Shown piece by piece: positions 1 to 8,746 of a DNA stretch of 20,188 nucleotides (position 1 is its first letter; each line of letters starts with the position of its first letter). Below the pieces are notes generated by a model. The model was not told where the DNA came from and made no database searches. It was given only the letters and a program-made list of their open reading frames with translations. A program made the translations under genes and the position numbers. The stretch is from the NCBI GenBank assembly GCA_964409635.1, contig CAYPEL010000036.1, positions 1 through 20,188 on the forward strand, read 5' to 3'. Origin of the DNA: CAYPEL01 sp964409635 (lineage in GTDB: Bacteria; Pseudomonadota; Gammaproteobacteria; DSM-19610).

Positions 1-51
1 TGCGCAACACCACAGGGTCGCTGAACCCGTCATTATCATGTTGAAGGACTA

Positions 52-372
52 CTAGTCGCCGGATTGGCTGGCGAAGAAAGCTGCAATGTCCTGCATATCC
101 TGATCGTTCAGGCTGCGAGCATGTGCCTGCATCGTTGCGTGTGAGCGTTGCCCGGATTTATAAGCCTCAAGGGCGAGTACAATGTATTCAGCGTGCTGGC
201 CACCAATTTTAGGCACACGGTAACTCGGGTAGACATTGAAATAATCAGGTATGCCATGGCAGCCCATGCAGGTGAAAGCCTTGGCTTTACCGGCAGTTAC
301 ATCACCGTCAGCCAATGCGGCTAAGGGTAATGCGCTGAGCAGCATAACAGTCGATAAAATCGTATTTTTCAT
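52..372 (-). CDS. Small periplasmic class I cytochrome c
   Basis: A 106-residue monohaem c-type cytochrome, probably a soluble periplasmic electron carrier. Residues 1-21 form a signal peptide with a hydrophobic core ending in LAALA, so export is expected. The haem-binding motif CMGCH lies at residues 35-39. Met81 in the SHATMQAHA stretch is the likely sixth iron ligand, and the order PKIGGQHAEY ... RSHATM ... QDIAAFFASQ is typical of cytochrome c553/c4-like proteins. The ATG at 372 was chosen because the signal peptide starts there; an in-frame ORF runs upstream but adds about 70 residues with no family character. A GCGAGGAC stretch before the ATG could serve as a weak ribosome site. The gene is divergent from hrpA. 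Family is secure; the redox partner is unknown. Confidence 0.9.
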   Translation of the reverse strand: MKNTILSTVMLLSALPLAALADGDVTAGKAKAFTCMGCHGIPDYFNVYPSYRVPKIGGQHAEYIVLALEAYKSGQRSHATMQAHARSLNDQDMQDIAAFFASQSGD

Positions 373-562
373 AGTCCTCGCTCTCATGGTAATGAATGAA
401 TAGACGCCACTTATGGCGCTATTAGTTGCTCCTGAGCCCGTATTAGCAATTTTATGGAGGGGTGGAGCCGGGCGCATTATAACAGAGCTTGCGCTGCAAC
501 ATAGATGGCCGAAAATCTGCCGCGCATGGATGCTAAACTGGGGAGAAATATATTTATTTACT

Positions 563-3500
563 ATGCCGTTACAACAACTCAAACAAGAAATTGAATCCTG
601 TATGGCGGCCGATGTGCCGCGGTTGTGGAAACAGTTCCAGCGGCTGGAGAATCGCCAGTCTGCCGGACAGCCGATCGATCAGGGCAGCGTTAGGTTAAAC
701 CAGCAAATAGAAACTTCCATGCAACGCTGCGCAATCCGCCGCGCGGGTTTGCCAGTGCCGGATTATCAACTGTCACTGCCTGTTTCCGATCGGCGCCAGG
801 AAATTATTGCAGCCATCGGGCAGCATCAGGTGGTGATACTTTGCGGAGCAACAGGTTCTGGAAAAACCACGCAATTACCCAAGCTCTGTTTGGAGCTGGG
901 GCGGGGTATACGCGGTAAAATTGGCCATACCCAACCGCGCCGTATCGCTGCGCGCAGTCTTACTTCGCGTATTGCAGAGGAGTTGCATACGGAGATTGGC
1001 CAAACGGTTGGCTACAAGATTCGTTTTCAGGATCGTATAAACGACAACAGCTATATCAAGGTCATGACCGATGGGATTTTACTGGCGGAAACCCGGTCGG
1101 ATCCTGAGTTTCGCGAATACGATACGCTGATCATCGATGAAGCTCACGAACGCAGTCTGAATATTGATTTTCTGATTGGCTATTTGCACCGCCTGTTACC
1201 CAAACGTCCGGATCTGAAGCTGATTATTACTTCGGCGACGATAGATCCGCAACGCTTCTCAAAACATTTTAATACTGCACCGGTGATCGAAGTCTCCGGC
1301 CGTACCTTTCCTGTCGATATGCGCTATCGCCCTGTAGTGGGTGATGCAGAGGATAAGGATCGGGAGCAGGGTCAGGCTATTATCGATGCCGTTGATGAGC
1401 TGGCGAGAGAAGGGCCGGGCGATATTTTGATCTTTCTGGCGGGCGAACGTGATATTCGCGATACCGCCGAGTTATTGCGTAAGCACCATCCGCCACACAC
1501 GGAAATTTTACCCTTGTATGCGCGCTTGTCTGTGGACCAGCAAAATAAGGTGTTTAAGCAACACAAGGGGCGGCGCATTGTGCTGGCCACTAATGTGGCA
1601 GAGACCTCCCTGACGGTGCCTGGGGTTCGTTATGTCGTGGATATTGGTACGGCGCGGATTAGCCGTTACAGTTACCGCACCAAGGTTCAGCGGCTGCCGA
1701 TTGAAAGTATTTCCCAGGCTTCTGCAAATCAGCGCAGTGGCCGCTGTGGCCGTGTTGCTGCGGGTATTTGTATCCGCCTCTATAGCGAGGAGGATTTCAA
1801 CAGCCGTACTGAATTTACGGAACCGGAAATACAGCGGACAAATCTGGCTGCTGTCATCCTGCAGATGGCAGCACTCAAATTAGGTGATGTTGAGTCTTTC
1901 CCTTTTTTAGATCCGCCGGATGTACGCTTTGTGCGGGATGCCTTTAAATTATTACAGGAACTGGGCGCCACGGATGCACAAAAACATCTAACAGACATCG
2001 GCCGTAAGCTTGCGCATTTGCCGCTTGATCCCCGCATTGGCCGGATGGTGTTGGCCGCCAGTGAAAGAGGCTGTTTGCGTGAGGTGCTGATAATCGCCGC
2101 CGGTTTGACTATCCCTGATCCGCGTGAACGGCCACTTGAGTCCGCCGCCGCAGCGGATGAAAAGCAGATCCTATTTCGGCATGATAAATCTGACTTCCTT
2201 GGCTACGTACAACTCTGGAATATCTTTCACGAACAGAAAAAACACCTAAGCCAGAACAAACTGCGCAAATGGTGCCGCGGCCATTTTATATCGTATATAC
2301 GCATGCGCGAATGGCATGATATTCACAGCCAGTTATATACCTTGTGTAAAGAGCTGCGGTTGCAGTTAAATGATGCAGCTGCAGAGTATGAGGCGGTGCA
2401 CCGTGCCTTGTTACCCGGTTTGCTGGGTAATGTGGCCTTAAAAAATGAAGACCGGGAATATACCGGTGCACGGAATTTAAAATTGAATATATTTCCTGGA
2501 TCCTCGTTGGCAAAAAAACCGCCACAATGGGTAATGGGCGCCGAACTGGTGGAAACCGGGAAACGCTATTTACGGACGCTGGCGTCGATCGATCCCGGTT
2601 GGGTTGAAGCGGCTGCCGGTAGCTTACTCAAGCGCAGTTATTCTGAACCGCATTGGTCTCAGAAAAAAGCCCGGGTCATGGCCTATGAGCGGGTAACCTT
2701 GTACGGTTTGCCGTTGGCCATACAACGCAAGGTTAACTACAGTTCAATCGATCCTGCTATTTCACGCGAGTTGTTTATCCGCCATGCCTTGGTGTTGGGC
2801 GAATACCGCAGCCGGGCCGATTTTGCGTTGCATAACCAAAAAATACGCGAGGAGTTGGCTGATCTCGAAGCCAAGGCGCGACGCCCTGATTTGCTGATTG
2901 AAGAACAGGCAGTGTTTGACTATTTTGATGCGCGGATACCGCAAAAGATAGTCAGTGGTGCGAGTTTCGAGCGCTGGTTGAAGCTTGCAGCGGGGCAGCA
3001 GGCTGATTCACTAAAGCTGAATAGAGAGCTCTTGTTGCGCCGGGATGATTCGGGTTTTGGCGAGTCGCACTTTCCTGATCATCTCGAAATTCATGGTATA
3101 CGTTTGCAGGTTCACTATCGGTTTACACCTGGTCACCAAACAGATGGACTTTGTATTGATATACCGGTCGCTGCACTCAATCAGTTCAGTGCGGCTGATT
3201 TCGAGTGGCTTGTGCCAGGTTTATTGCGGGAAAAGGTCGTGCAGCTGATCAAGTCACTGCCCAAACAGTGGCGCCGGCATTTTGTTCCGGTGCCGGATTT
3301 TGCAAGTGCCTGCATTGATGCGTTGGTAGATAATCCCGGTTCATTGATTGACTTTCTGGGGGCGTCACTTAAGCGCATGTCCGGCATTGAGATACCCGTA
3401 GCTGCCTGGCAGACAGAGCGCCTGACATCGCACCTGTTTGCCAGTTTCAGAGTCATGGACGAACAGGGGAAAATTCTGGATGAAGCTTCAGATCTTGTCT

Positions 3501-4414
3501 TGTTGCAAGATAAATATGCAACTCAAGCCGGCCAGGATTTTCAAAAAAACAGTGCCCGGGCATTTAATGAACGTGCAGTCATAGACTGGGATTTTGGTGA
3601 TCTGCCTGAATCTATCGAGTTCTTATCAGGCGCAATAATGATGCGTGGTTATCCTGCCTTGGAGATAGAGAACGATAAGATCATGTTAAAGCTGTTCGAT
3701 CAACCAGCGGTTGCAAGCGCCGCGCACCACCTGGGCGTTTTGCGGTTGTTCGAAAATAAAGTTATACGAGCCATCAAAGATATTAAGCGTGGCTTACCGG
3801 ATATTCAACAGCAATGCCTGTGGTATGCCCCGCTTGGGAATTGTGAAGCACTAACTTTTGATATTACTCAGGCAGCTGTGGCGCAAGCTTTTCTTTCTGG
3901 AAATGAATTGCCCCGGACCGAACAGGATTTTCAGCAGCGCCTTGAAGCTGGCCGCCCAAAATTAGCCGAACTTGCCAATCAGATCGGTGTCTGGAGTGCC
4001 GGCGCATTATCTGAATACCATCAGCTTAACCGTCAATTGAAATCCAAAATAGCACCTTATGCCTTACCCGTTGCCAGTGAAATTCGCCAGCAGCTGGACA
4101 GTCTGATTTATCCTGGTTTTGTTAGTCAAACGCCGAATAAGTGGTTGCCGCATCTGGCGCGTTATATCCAGGCAGCGCGTTTGCGTTTAGAGAAATGTGG
4201 TGCAAATACACAGCAAGAGAAAGTCAATTCGATCATTATTCATAAATTTCTAGAGCGCTACCAAACAGCACAGGAAAATAATCCACGCAGTGAAAACCTG
4301 AATGAATTTCGCTGGTTGATAGAGGAGCTTCGCGTGTCTTATTTCGCGCAAGCATTGAAAACCGCCGTTAAAGTATCCGAAAACCGGCTGGAAAAATATT
4401 GGCAGGATTTATAG
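563..4414 (+). CDS. hrpA: ATP-dependent RNA helicase HrpA (DEAH box)
   Basis: A DEAH-box RNA helicase of 1283 residues from the ATG at 563, close to the roughly 1300 of E. coli HrpA, which acts on mRNA and on collided ribosomes. Visible motifs are Walker A GATGSGKTT (95-103), DEAH (192-195), SAT (224-226) and motif VI QRSGRCGR (390-397). The helicase-associated and OB-fold regions follow, then the long HrpA-specific C-terminal domain ending in WLIEELRVSYFAQ. The frame stays open back to 413, but the extra 50 residues look like noncoding sequence, and MPLQQLKQEI matches the usual N-terminus. No strong ribosome site precedes 563, and an in-frame ATG at 530 is the other candidate. The gene appears monocistronic and its 3' end is followed by a REP-like palindrome. 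Confidence 0.95.
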   Translation: MPLQQLKQEIESCMAADVPRLWKQFQRLENRQSAGQPIDQGSVRLNQQIETSMQRCAIRRAGLPVPDYQLSLPVSDRRQEIIAAIGQHQVVILCGATGSGKTTQLPKLCLELGRGIRGKIGHTQPRRIAARSLTSRIAEELHTEIGQTVGYKIRFQDRINDNSYIKVMTDGILLAETRSDPEFREYDTLIIDEAHERSLNIDFLIGYLHRLLPKRPDLKLIITSATIDPQRFSKHFNTAPVIEVSGRTFPVDMRYRPVVGDAEDKDREQGQAIIDAVDELAREGPGDILIFLAGERDIRDTAELLRKHHPPHTEILPLYARLSVDQQNKVFKQHKGRRIVLATNVAETSLTVPGVRYVVDIGTARISRYSYRTKVQRLPIESISQASANQRSGRCGRVAAGICIRLYSEEDFNSRTEFTEPEIQRTNLAAVILQMAALKLGDVESFPFLDPPDVRFVRDAFKLLQELGATDAQKHLTDIGRKLAHLPLDPRIGRMVLAASERGCLREVLIIAAGLTIPDPRERPLESAAAADEKQILFRHDKSDFLGYVQLWNIFHEQKKHLSQNKLRKWCRGHFISYIRMREWHDIHSQLYTLCKELRLQLNDAAAEYEAVHRALLPGLLGNVALKNEDREYTGARNLKLNIFPGSSLAKKPPQWVMGAELVETGKRYLRTLASIDPGWVEAAAGSLLKRSYSEPHWSQKKARVMAYERVTLYGLPLAIQRKVNYSSIDPAISRELFIRHALVLGEYRSRADFALHNQKIREELADLEAKARRPDLLIEEQAVFDYFDARIPQKIVSGASFERWLKLAAGQQADSLKLNRELLLRRDDSGFGESHFPDHLEIHGIRLQVHYRFTPGHQTDGLCIDIPVAALNQFSAADFEWLVPGLLREKVVQLIKSLPKQWRRHFVPVPDFASACIDALVDNPGSLIDFLGASLKRMSGIEIPVAAWQTERLTSHLFASFRVMDEQGKILDEASDLVLLQDKYATQAGQDFQKNSARAFNERAVIDWDFGDLPESIEFLSGAIMMRGYPALEIENDKIMLKLFDQPAVASAAHHLGVLRLFENKVIRAIKDIKRGLPDIQQQCLWYAPLGNCEALTFDITQAAVAQAFLSGNELPRTEQDFQQRLEAGRPKLAELANQIGVWSAGALSEYHQLNRQLKSKIAPYALPVASEIRQQLDSLIYPGFVSQTPNKWLPHLARYIQAARLRLEKCGANTQQEKVNSIIIHKFLERYQTAQENNPRSENLNEFRWLIEELRVSYFAQALKTAVKVSENRLEKYWQDL

Positions 4415-4437
4415 CGAACGGTGTAATGTATAATTTT

Positions 4438-4463
4438 GTAGGAGCGGTTAAAACCGCTCCTAC
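4438..4463. repeat. REP-like palindrome, copy 1
   Basis: Two perfect 12-bp arms, GTAGGAGCGGTT and its complement, flank an AA centre. It sits between the convergent 3' ends of hrpA and the DUF937 gene. The GTAGGAGCGG head is the well-known form of gammaproteobacterial REP elements. There is no T-run, so it is not a classical intrinsic terminator, although it could stabilise both 3' ends. Confidence 0.75.
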
Positions 4464-4489
4464 TTTACTACAGTATTTGTACCGGTATT

Positions 4490-5518
4490 TTACTGGGCAA
4501 ACAAAGCCAGTTTTTCCATCAACCCATCGGTAATCGGTTTAATAATAGGCCCGACACCGGGGATCTGTGCAACCTTATCTATGACAGCCTGTAAACTACC
4601 CATGCCATTGGAGGCTATCGTGCTCACAGCCGTTTTCGCTGGGCCTGGCAATTGTTCAAACATGCTGGATAGACTGCCAAGCTTACCTGATGCATCGGTT
4701 AGCGCAGGGACAGCCGCTTTAGCGGAATCAATATCAGTAATATTGCCCAATGCATCGGTCGTGGAACCAAATATATTAGTCAGCTCATTACCAATATTCA
4801 CAGTATTGATCTGGTCTAGTGACTCAACTGCCGAGCCTGTGGTTTCAGTGGCGGGATTCTGTGTATTTTGTCCTGTAAAATAGTTATACCCCATCCATAG
4901 CAGGCCACCAATAAGAATAAGGGGTAGCAGTTTTCCAAATGATGAGCCTTGTTTTTCAACAGGCGCCTGTGGTGCAGGCTGGCTCGAAGGGTTGAGGTAG
5001 CTATCAAAGCCGGCTGGCATAGCCTTTGCGATATTATCTTTTTGGCCGGTTAGCATGTCGACAATGCTACCGGCATTAATGCCGCCACTGCCCAATAGTT
5101 TACGTTTAATAATGCCAAAAACGATGGGTGCTATGAGGCCCATCAGAGAATTTGTTGAGCCGCGTTTCATGCCACTAAATCCCGTGAGCGCACCGATAAT
5201 GCCACCCAGGGCATTGTTACCGAGCACTGAGCCTAGCATTTTTGTACCTGTTTCGATTAAAGAACCCGTGTTTGCTCCACCGAGTATCCCGGACAGGTTA
5301 TCGAGTAAACTGTCATCAGCGTCATTTAACGCACTGGCAAGGACGTTGCCTCCATTACTGCCACCGACAGAATTTAATAATCCATCAAGCAATCCCGGCA
5401 ATGCGCCACCGACGGCTTTTGTAGTAACATCCTTGTTTTCTCCCAGCAGTTCACCTATTTGACCTACGATTGCGTCACCAACTTGATCTTTGATTAAATC
5501 AACAAGATTAAATGGCAT
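4490..5518 (-). CDS. DUF937-domain membrane protein
   Basis: A 342-residue protein with an N-terminal DUF937 domain (about residues 1-165: MPFNLVDLIKDQVGDAIVGQ start, Gly/Leu/Asn-rich helices). A Pro/Gln linker (176-188), one transmembrane helix (about 197-214) and a C-terminal extracytoplasmic-looking domain (about 255-342) follow. The C-terminal part has the SLSSMFEQLPGPAKTAV and IPGVGPIIKPITDGL pattern I associate with other DUF937 or OmpA-linked envelope proteins, but no OmpA peptidoglycan-binding motif is visible. YidB-type DUF937 proteins are much shorter, so this is a domain fusion. The function is unknown. The start is well supported by GAGGAG seven bases before the ATG. The gene is divergent from htpX across about 200 bp and convergent with hrpA. 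Confidence 0.8.
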   Translation of the reverse strand: MPFNLVDLIKDQVGDAIVGQIGELLGENKDVTTKAVGGALPGLLDGLLNSVGGSNGGNVLASALNDADDSLLDNLSGILGGANTGSLIETGTKMLGSVLGNNALGGIIGALTGFSGMKRGSTNSLMGLIAPIVFGIIKRKLLGSGGINAGSIVDMLTGQKDNIAKAMPAGFDSYLNPSSQPAPQAPVEKQGSSFGKLLPLILIGGLLWMGYNYFTGQNTQNPATETTGSAVESLDQINTVNIGNELTNIFGSTTDALGNITDIDSAKAAVPALTDASGKLGSLSSMFEQLPGPAKTAVSTIASNGMGSLQAVIDKVAQIPGVGPIIKPITDGLMEKLALFAQ

Positions 5519-5640
5519 TAGAAACTCCTCATTACTTTGATATCTTCTGGTAAAATAAGCCTACCAGAAAACTAACCGCGAATAGAAATTTAGTTAGCTC
5601 TATTCTGTATTACGTCATTCTATTGACGCGTATATCTAAG

Positions 5641-5672
5641 CAAACGTATTCGTGCTATTAGCCATACGTTTG
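5641..5672. promoter_or_regulatory. Possible operator dyad between DUF937 gene and htpX
   Basis: A perfect 9-bp inverted repeat, CAAACGTAT and ATACGTTTG, separated by 14 bp. The half-sites start 23 bp apart, about two helical turns, as for a dimeric regulator. A possible -35 TTGACG lies at 5623-5628, so the left half-site would overlap the -10 region of a promoter reading toward htpX. No known regulator consensus was recognised, and I saw no CpxR-type GTAAA direct repeat. Confidence 0.35.
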
Positions 5673-5725
5673 AACAAAGATAGTTTTGATCTGGATCTAA
5701 ATTAGGATGGAAGGAGTATCAAACG

Positions 5726-6622
5726 ATGATGAGAATAGGCTTGTTTCTGGCAACAAATCTTGCGGTGATGGTCGTACTCAGTTTAATTTTCACAGCCCTG
5801 GGATTGAATCAGCCGGGCATGAGCTGGACACCCTTACTGATTATGGCGGGGATTATGGGAATGGCAGGGTCGTTTATTTCTTTATTGATGTCTAAATCCA
5901 TGGCAAAACGATCTACCGGTGCGCGCGTTATTGAGACACCGAGCAACGATAGTGAGCGCTGGTTATTGACAACAGTCGCGTCGCAAGCCGCCTCCGCAGG
6001 GATTGCTATGCCGGAAGTCGCTGTGTTTGATTCTTCTGCACCGAACGCTTTTGCTACCGGTGCGAACAAGAACAAAGCGCTAGTTGCTGTCAGTACCGGT
6101 TTGCTCAATACAATGGATCATAATGAAGTTGAAGCAGTTCTGGCGCATGAGATAACGCATGTTTCAAATGGTGATATGGTGACGCTGTCCCTGGTTCAGG
6201 GCGTGGTCAATACTTTCGTTATCGTCTTTGCACAGGTGATTTCAGCCATGGTGGATAGGCGGCGTAGTGGGCAATACAACCAGACCGGTTACGGTTTTGG
6301 ACGTGGTATGGGCTACCGCATGACTTATACTGTGGCGCAACTCGTGTTGGGTTTTCTGGCTACGCTGGTGGTCCGCTGGTTCAGCCGCTGGCGTGAATTC
6401 CACGCCGATAAGGGCGGTGCAAAACTGGCAGGCCGTGACAAAATGATTCAGGCGCTGGAACGGTTGCATGAATTGCAGCGACCGGCGCAGCTACCGGTAC
6501 AAATGCAAGCCTTGGGAATCAACGGCGGTTTTCTGGGTGCCTTTGGTTTAAAAAAATTGACCATGACGCACCCGCCATTGGAAGAAAGAATTGCCGCGTT
6601 ACGGGCCCTACCGCAGTTTTAA
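5726..6622 (+). CDS. htpX: Membrane zinc metalloprotease HtpX (M48)
   Basis: HtpX is an inner-membrane zinc protease that degrades damaged membrane proteins alongside FtsH. The 298-residue product follows E. coli HtpX (293 residues) along its whole length: two N-terminal membrane helices (about 4-26 and 35-56), MSKSMAKRS, the NAFATGAN block, and the zinc site HEITH at 141-145 with the third ligand Glu224 in REFHAD. Two more hydrophobic segments lie at about 155-176 and 201-219. The C-terminus carries the MTHPPLEERI signature. The first of two consecutive ATGs is chosen because AAGGAG lies nine bases upstream. It is divergent from the DUF937 gene and bracketed, together with it, by two REP-like palindromes. 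Confidence 0.96.
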   Translation: MMRIGLFLATNLAVMVVLSLIFTALGLNQPGMSWTPLLIMAGIMGMAGSFISLLMSKSMAKRSTGARVIETPSNDSERWLLTTVASQAASAGIAMPEVAVFDSSAPNAFATGANKNKALVAVSTGLLNTMDHNEVEAVLAHEITHVSNGDMVTLSLVQGVVNTFVIVFAQVISAMVDRRRSGQYNQTGYGFGRGMGYRMTYTVAQLVLGFLATLVVRWFSRWREFHADKGGAKLAGRDKMIQALERLHELQRPAQLPVQMQALGINGGFLGAFGLKKLTMTHPPLEERIAALRALPQF

Positions 6623-6655
6623 GTCTTAGAATAGCTGATTTATTCGCGAGCGCCT

Positions 6656-6681
6656 GTAGGCGCGGTTAAAACCGCTCCTAC
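6656..6681. repeat. REP-like palindrome, copy 2
   Basis: Same element and same orientation as the copy at 4438, with a single A-to-C change in the left arm (GTAGGCGCGGTT). The change creates a competing perfect short hairpin, GCGCC-TGTA-GGCGC, at 6650-6663. It lies 34 bp after htpX, between the convergent htpX and fabB. Confidence 0.75.
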
Positions 6682-6821
6682 CGTATTTAAAACATGCGCA
6701 AGAACAAGAAATACGCATAAATCAGAGGTTCCTTAAGGCGTGGCCATCAAAAATTCTCTTGGGTGCGGGGCAGGCTATGGGAAACATGAGCATGGTGTTG
6801 CTGTAGAGAAAATGCGTTTAA

Positions 6822-8039
6822 CTACCCGCTATAGCGCTGCAATATCAGCGTAGCATTTGTTCCGCCAAAGCCAAAGCTATTCGACATGATGGTCTTTAGC
6901 CCAACGTTTTCTTTACGTTCACGGATAATTGGGAAACTTTCAGCCGCAGGATCCAGTTCCTGGATATTATTCGATGCGCAGAGGAAGTCATTTTCCATCA
7001 TGAGTAATGAATAAACCGTTTCATGGACACCAGCGGCGCCGAGAGAGTGGCCGCTGAGTGATTTGGTAGAGTTCACGGCAGGAATGTTGTCACCGAATAC
7101 TTCGCCCAAGGCTTCGAGTTCGCGCAAGTCACCGACCGGTGTGCTGGTGCCGTGGGCGTTGATATAGTCGATAGGGGCATCGACAGTTGCCATGGCCTGT
7201 TGCATGCAGCGGACGGCGCCTTCACCGGAGGGTTGCACCATATCGTAACCGTCCGAGGTGGCGCCATAGCCAACCAGTTCCGCGTAGATTTTTGCCCCTC
7301 GTTTTTGGGCCTGTTCGAGCTCTTCCAGTACGACCATGCCGCCGCCGCCGGCAATGACAAAGCCGTCACGGTCAGCGTCATAGGCGCGCGAGGCCAGCGT
7401 AGGCGTAGCATTATATTTTGATGACAAGGCGCCCATGGCATCGAATAACAAGGTCAGGGACCAATGTAATTCTTCGCCACCACCCGCAAAGACTATGTCC
7501 TGTTTACCCATTTGGATTTGTTCATAGCCATTACCGATACAATGTGCGCTGGTAGAACAGGCCGAACTGATCGAGTAGTTGATACCCTTGATCTTGAAGG
7601 CCGTCGACAGGCAGGCGGAGTTAGTGCTGCCCATGGTGCGCGGCACCATGAAGGGGCCGACTTTTTTAGGGCTTTTTTCGCGCATAAGATCGACAGCAAG
7701 GCTGACATTTGCGGTCGAGGTGCCACCGGAACCGGCGATCAGGCCGGTTTTTATATGGGATACCTGGCTTTCCTCAAGCCCAGCGTCCTCGATGGCTTCC
7801 TGCATGGCGATGTAGTTATAGGCTGCACTGTCGCCCATAAAACGGCGTAATTTTTTATTGATGCGTGCTTCGATATCAATGTCGATCGAACCGTGCACAT
7901 GGCTGCGAAATCCCAGTTCCTCGTATTTGCCGCAGTGCACAATACCTGAGCGTTCCTGTTGCAGGGAGTCCAGAACTTCCTGCTTGTTATTGCCAAGGCT
8001 TGAAACTATACCCATACCAGTGATTACTACGCGTCGCAT
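6822..8039 (-). CDS. fabB: 3-oxoacyl-ACP synthase I FabB
   Basis: Beta-ketoacyl-ACP synthase I, the condensing enzyme that elongates the cis-unsaturated intermediate made by FabA. From the ATG at 8039 the protein has 405 residues, as in E. coli. The Cys-His-His triad is visible: Cys161 in SSACSTS, His296 in NAHGTSTP and His331 in SGHSLGAAG. The glycine-rich GFGGTNATL closes the protein. MRRVVITGMGIVSS is the normal family N-terminus. An in-frame GTG at 8048 would add three residues, but GAGAG lies eight bases before the ATG and fits better. The gene starts 11 bp after the fabA stop, so the two form an operon and are probably translationally linked. Confidence 0.96.
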   Translation of the reverse strand: MRRVVITGMGIVSSLGNNKQEVLDSLQQERSGIVHCGKYEELGFRSHVHGSIDIDIEARINKKLRRFMGDSAAYNYIAMQEAIEDAGLEESQVSHIKTGLIAGSGGTSTANVSLAVDLMREKSPKKVGPFMVPRTMGSTNSACLSTAFKIKGINYSISSACSTSAHCIGNGYEQIQMGKQDIVFAGGGEELHWSLTLLFDAMGALSSKYNATPTLASRAYDADRDGFVIAGGGGMVVLEELEQAQKRGAKIYAELVGYGATSDGYDMVQPSGEGAVRCMQQAMATVDAPIDYINAHGTSTPVGDLRELEALGEVFGDNIPAVNSTKSLSGHSLGAAGVHETVYSLLMMENDFLCASNNIQELDPAAESFPIIRERKENVGLKTIMSNSFGFGGTNATLILQRYSG

Positions 8040-8050
8040 ATCAGTCACTC

Positions 8051-8590
8051 TCAGAAATCATCAGTGGAAGTAAATAATCCTACGCGCAAACTTTTTGCAG
8101 CGTAGATATCTCTGCCGTCGAGTGACATGGTGGCGTCACCGATCCCCATATACAGGCCGCGTTGGATGATCCGGCGTATGTCAATTTTATACGTGATAAG
8201 TTTTCCTTGAGGTGTGACCTGACCGGAGTATTTTACTTCCCCTGCACCCAGGGCGCGGCCACGGCCGGGACCACCCAGCCAACCGAGATAAAAGCCGATC
8301 AATTGCCACATGGCGTCGAGGCCCAGGCAACCGGGCATCACCGGGTCGCTTTCAAAATGACATTCGAAGAACCACAGATCTGGCTTTAAGTCGAGTTCGG
8401 CGATAATTTCGCCTTTCCCGTAGCTGCCGCCGGTATCGCTGATATGGGTGATGCGATCGAACATCAGCATGGGGGGCAGGGGCAGGCGGGCGTTGTTGGG
8501 GCCAAAGAGTTCGCCGTGGCTGCACTGTAGCAGTTCATCGTAGGAATATTGGCTTTGGGATTGTTTGGTCTGAGGCGCTGGACTGGTCAT
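8051..8590 (-). CDS. fabA: 3-hydroxydecanoyl-ACP dehydratase/isomerase FabA
   Basis: A bifunctional hotdog enzyme that dehydrates 3-hydroxydecanoyl-ACP and isomerises trans-2- to cis-3-decenoyl-ACP, the branch point of anaerobic unsaturated fatty acid synthesis. The active site is clear: His78 in WFFECHFE and Asp92 in MPGCLGLDAMWQL. The GFYLGWLGG and GRALGAGEVKYSGQV blocks follow, and the length of 179 residues compares with about 172 in E. coli; the extra residues are a Ser/Gln-rich N-terminus. Start ATG at 8590 has no obvious ribosome site. It is the first gene of the fabA-fabB operon. A TAAAAT -10 with a poor -35 lies upstream, but I saw no recognisable FabR or FadR operator. Confidence 0.96.
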   Translation of the reverse strand: MTSPAPQTKQSQSQYSYDELLQCSHGELFGPNNARLPLPPMLMFDRITHISDTGGSYGKGEIIAELDLKPDLWFFECHFESDPVMPGCLGLDAMWQLIGFYLGWLGGPGRGRALGAGEVKYSGQVTPQGKLITYKIDIRRIIQRGLYMGIGDATMSLDGRDIYAAKSLRVGLFTSTDDF

Positions 8591-8746
8591 AAATAATTGC
8601 CATTTTATTGGTGACTTAAGGAGGCTATTTTAACGGGATATGCGGCGAGTAGAAAGTCTGCTTGCACATGGACTGCTGCTGGCCCATTATTTGGCATTAT
8701 CACGTTGAAGGTTTACTCGTCAGTGATGAGAGTTTAGGAGTTATTT

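Noticed and set aside
413..562. In-frame N-terminal extension of hrpA
   Set aside because: The extra 50 residues have no family similarity and overlap a small dyad in the divergent promoter region; MPLQQLKQEI fits the HrpA N-terminus.
373..582. Long N-terminal extension of the cytochrome c frame
   Set aside because: It would bury the signal peptide about 70 residues inside the protein, so it cannot be the translated start.
5055..5462. 135-codon plus-strand frame inside the DUF937 gene
   Set aside because: Antisense shadow; its Pro/Leu-rich composition mirrors the Gly/Asn-rich DUF937 coding strand.
6741..6854. 37-codon plus-strand frame (GTG start) overlapping the 3' end of fabB
   Set aside because: GTG start with a ribosome site too close, no domain, and overlap with the conserved end of fabB.
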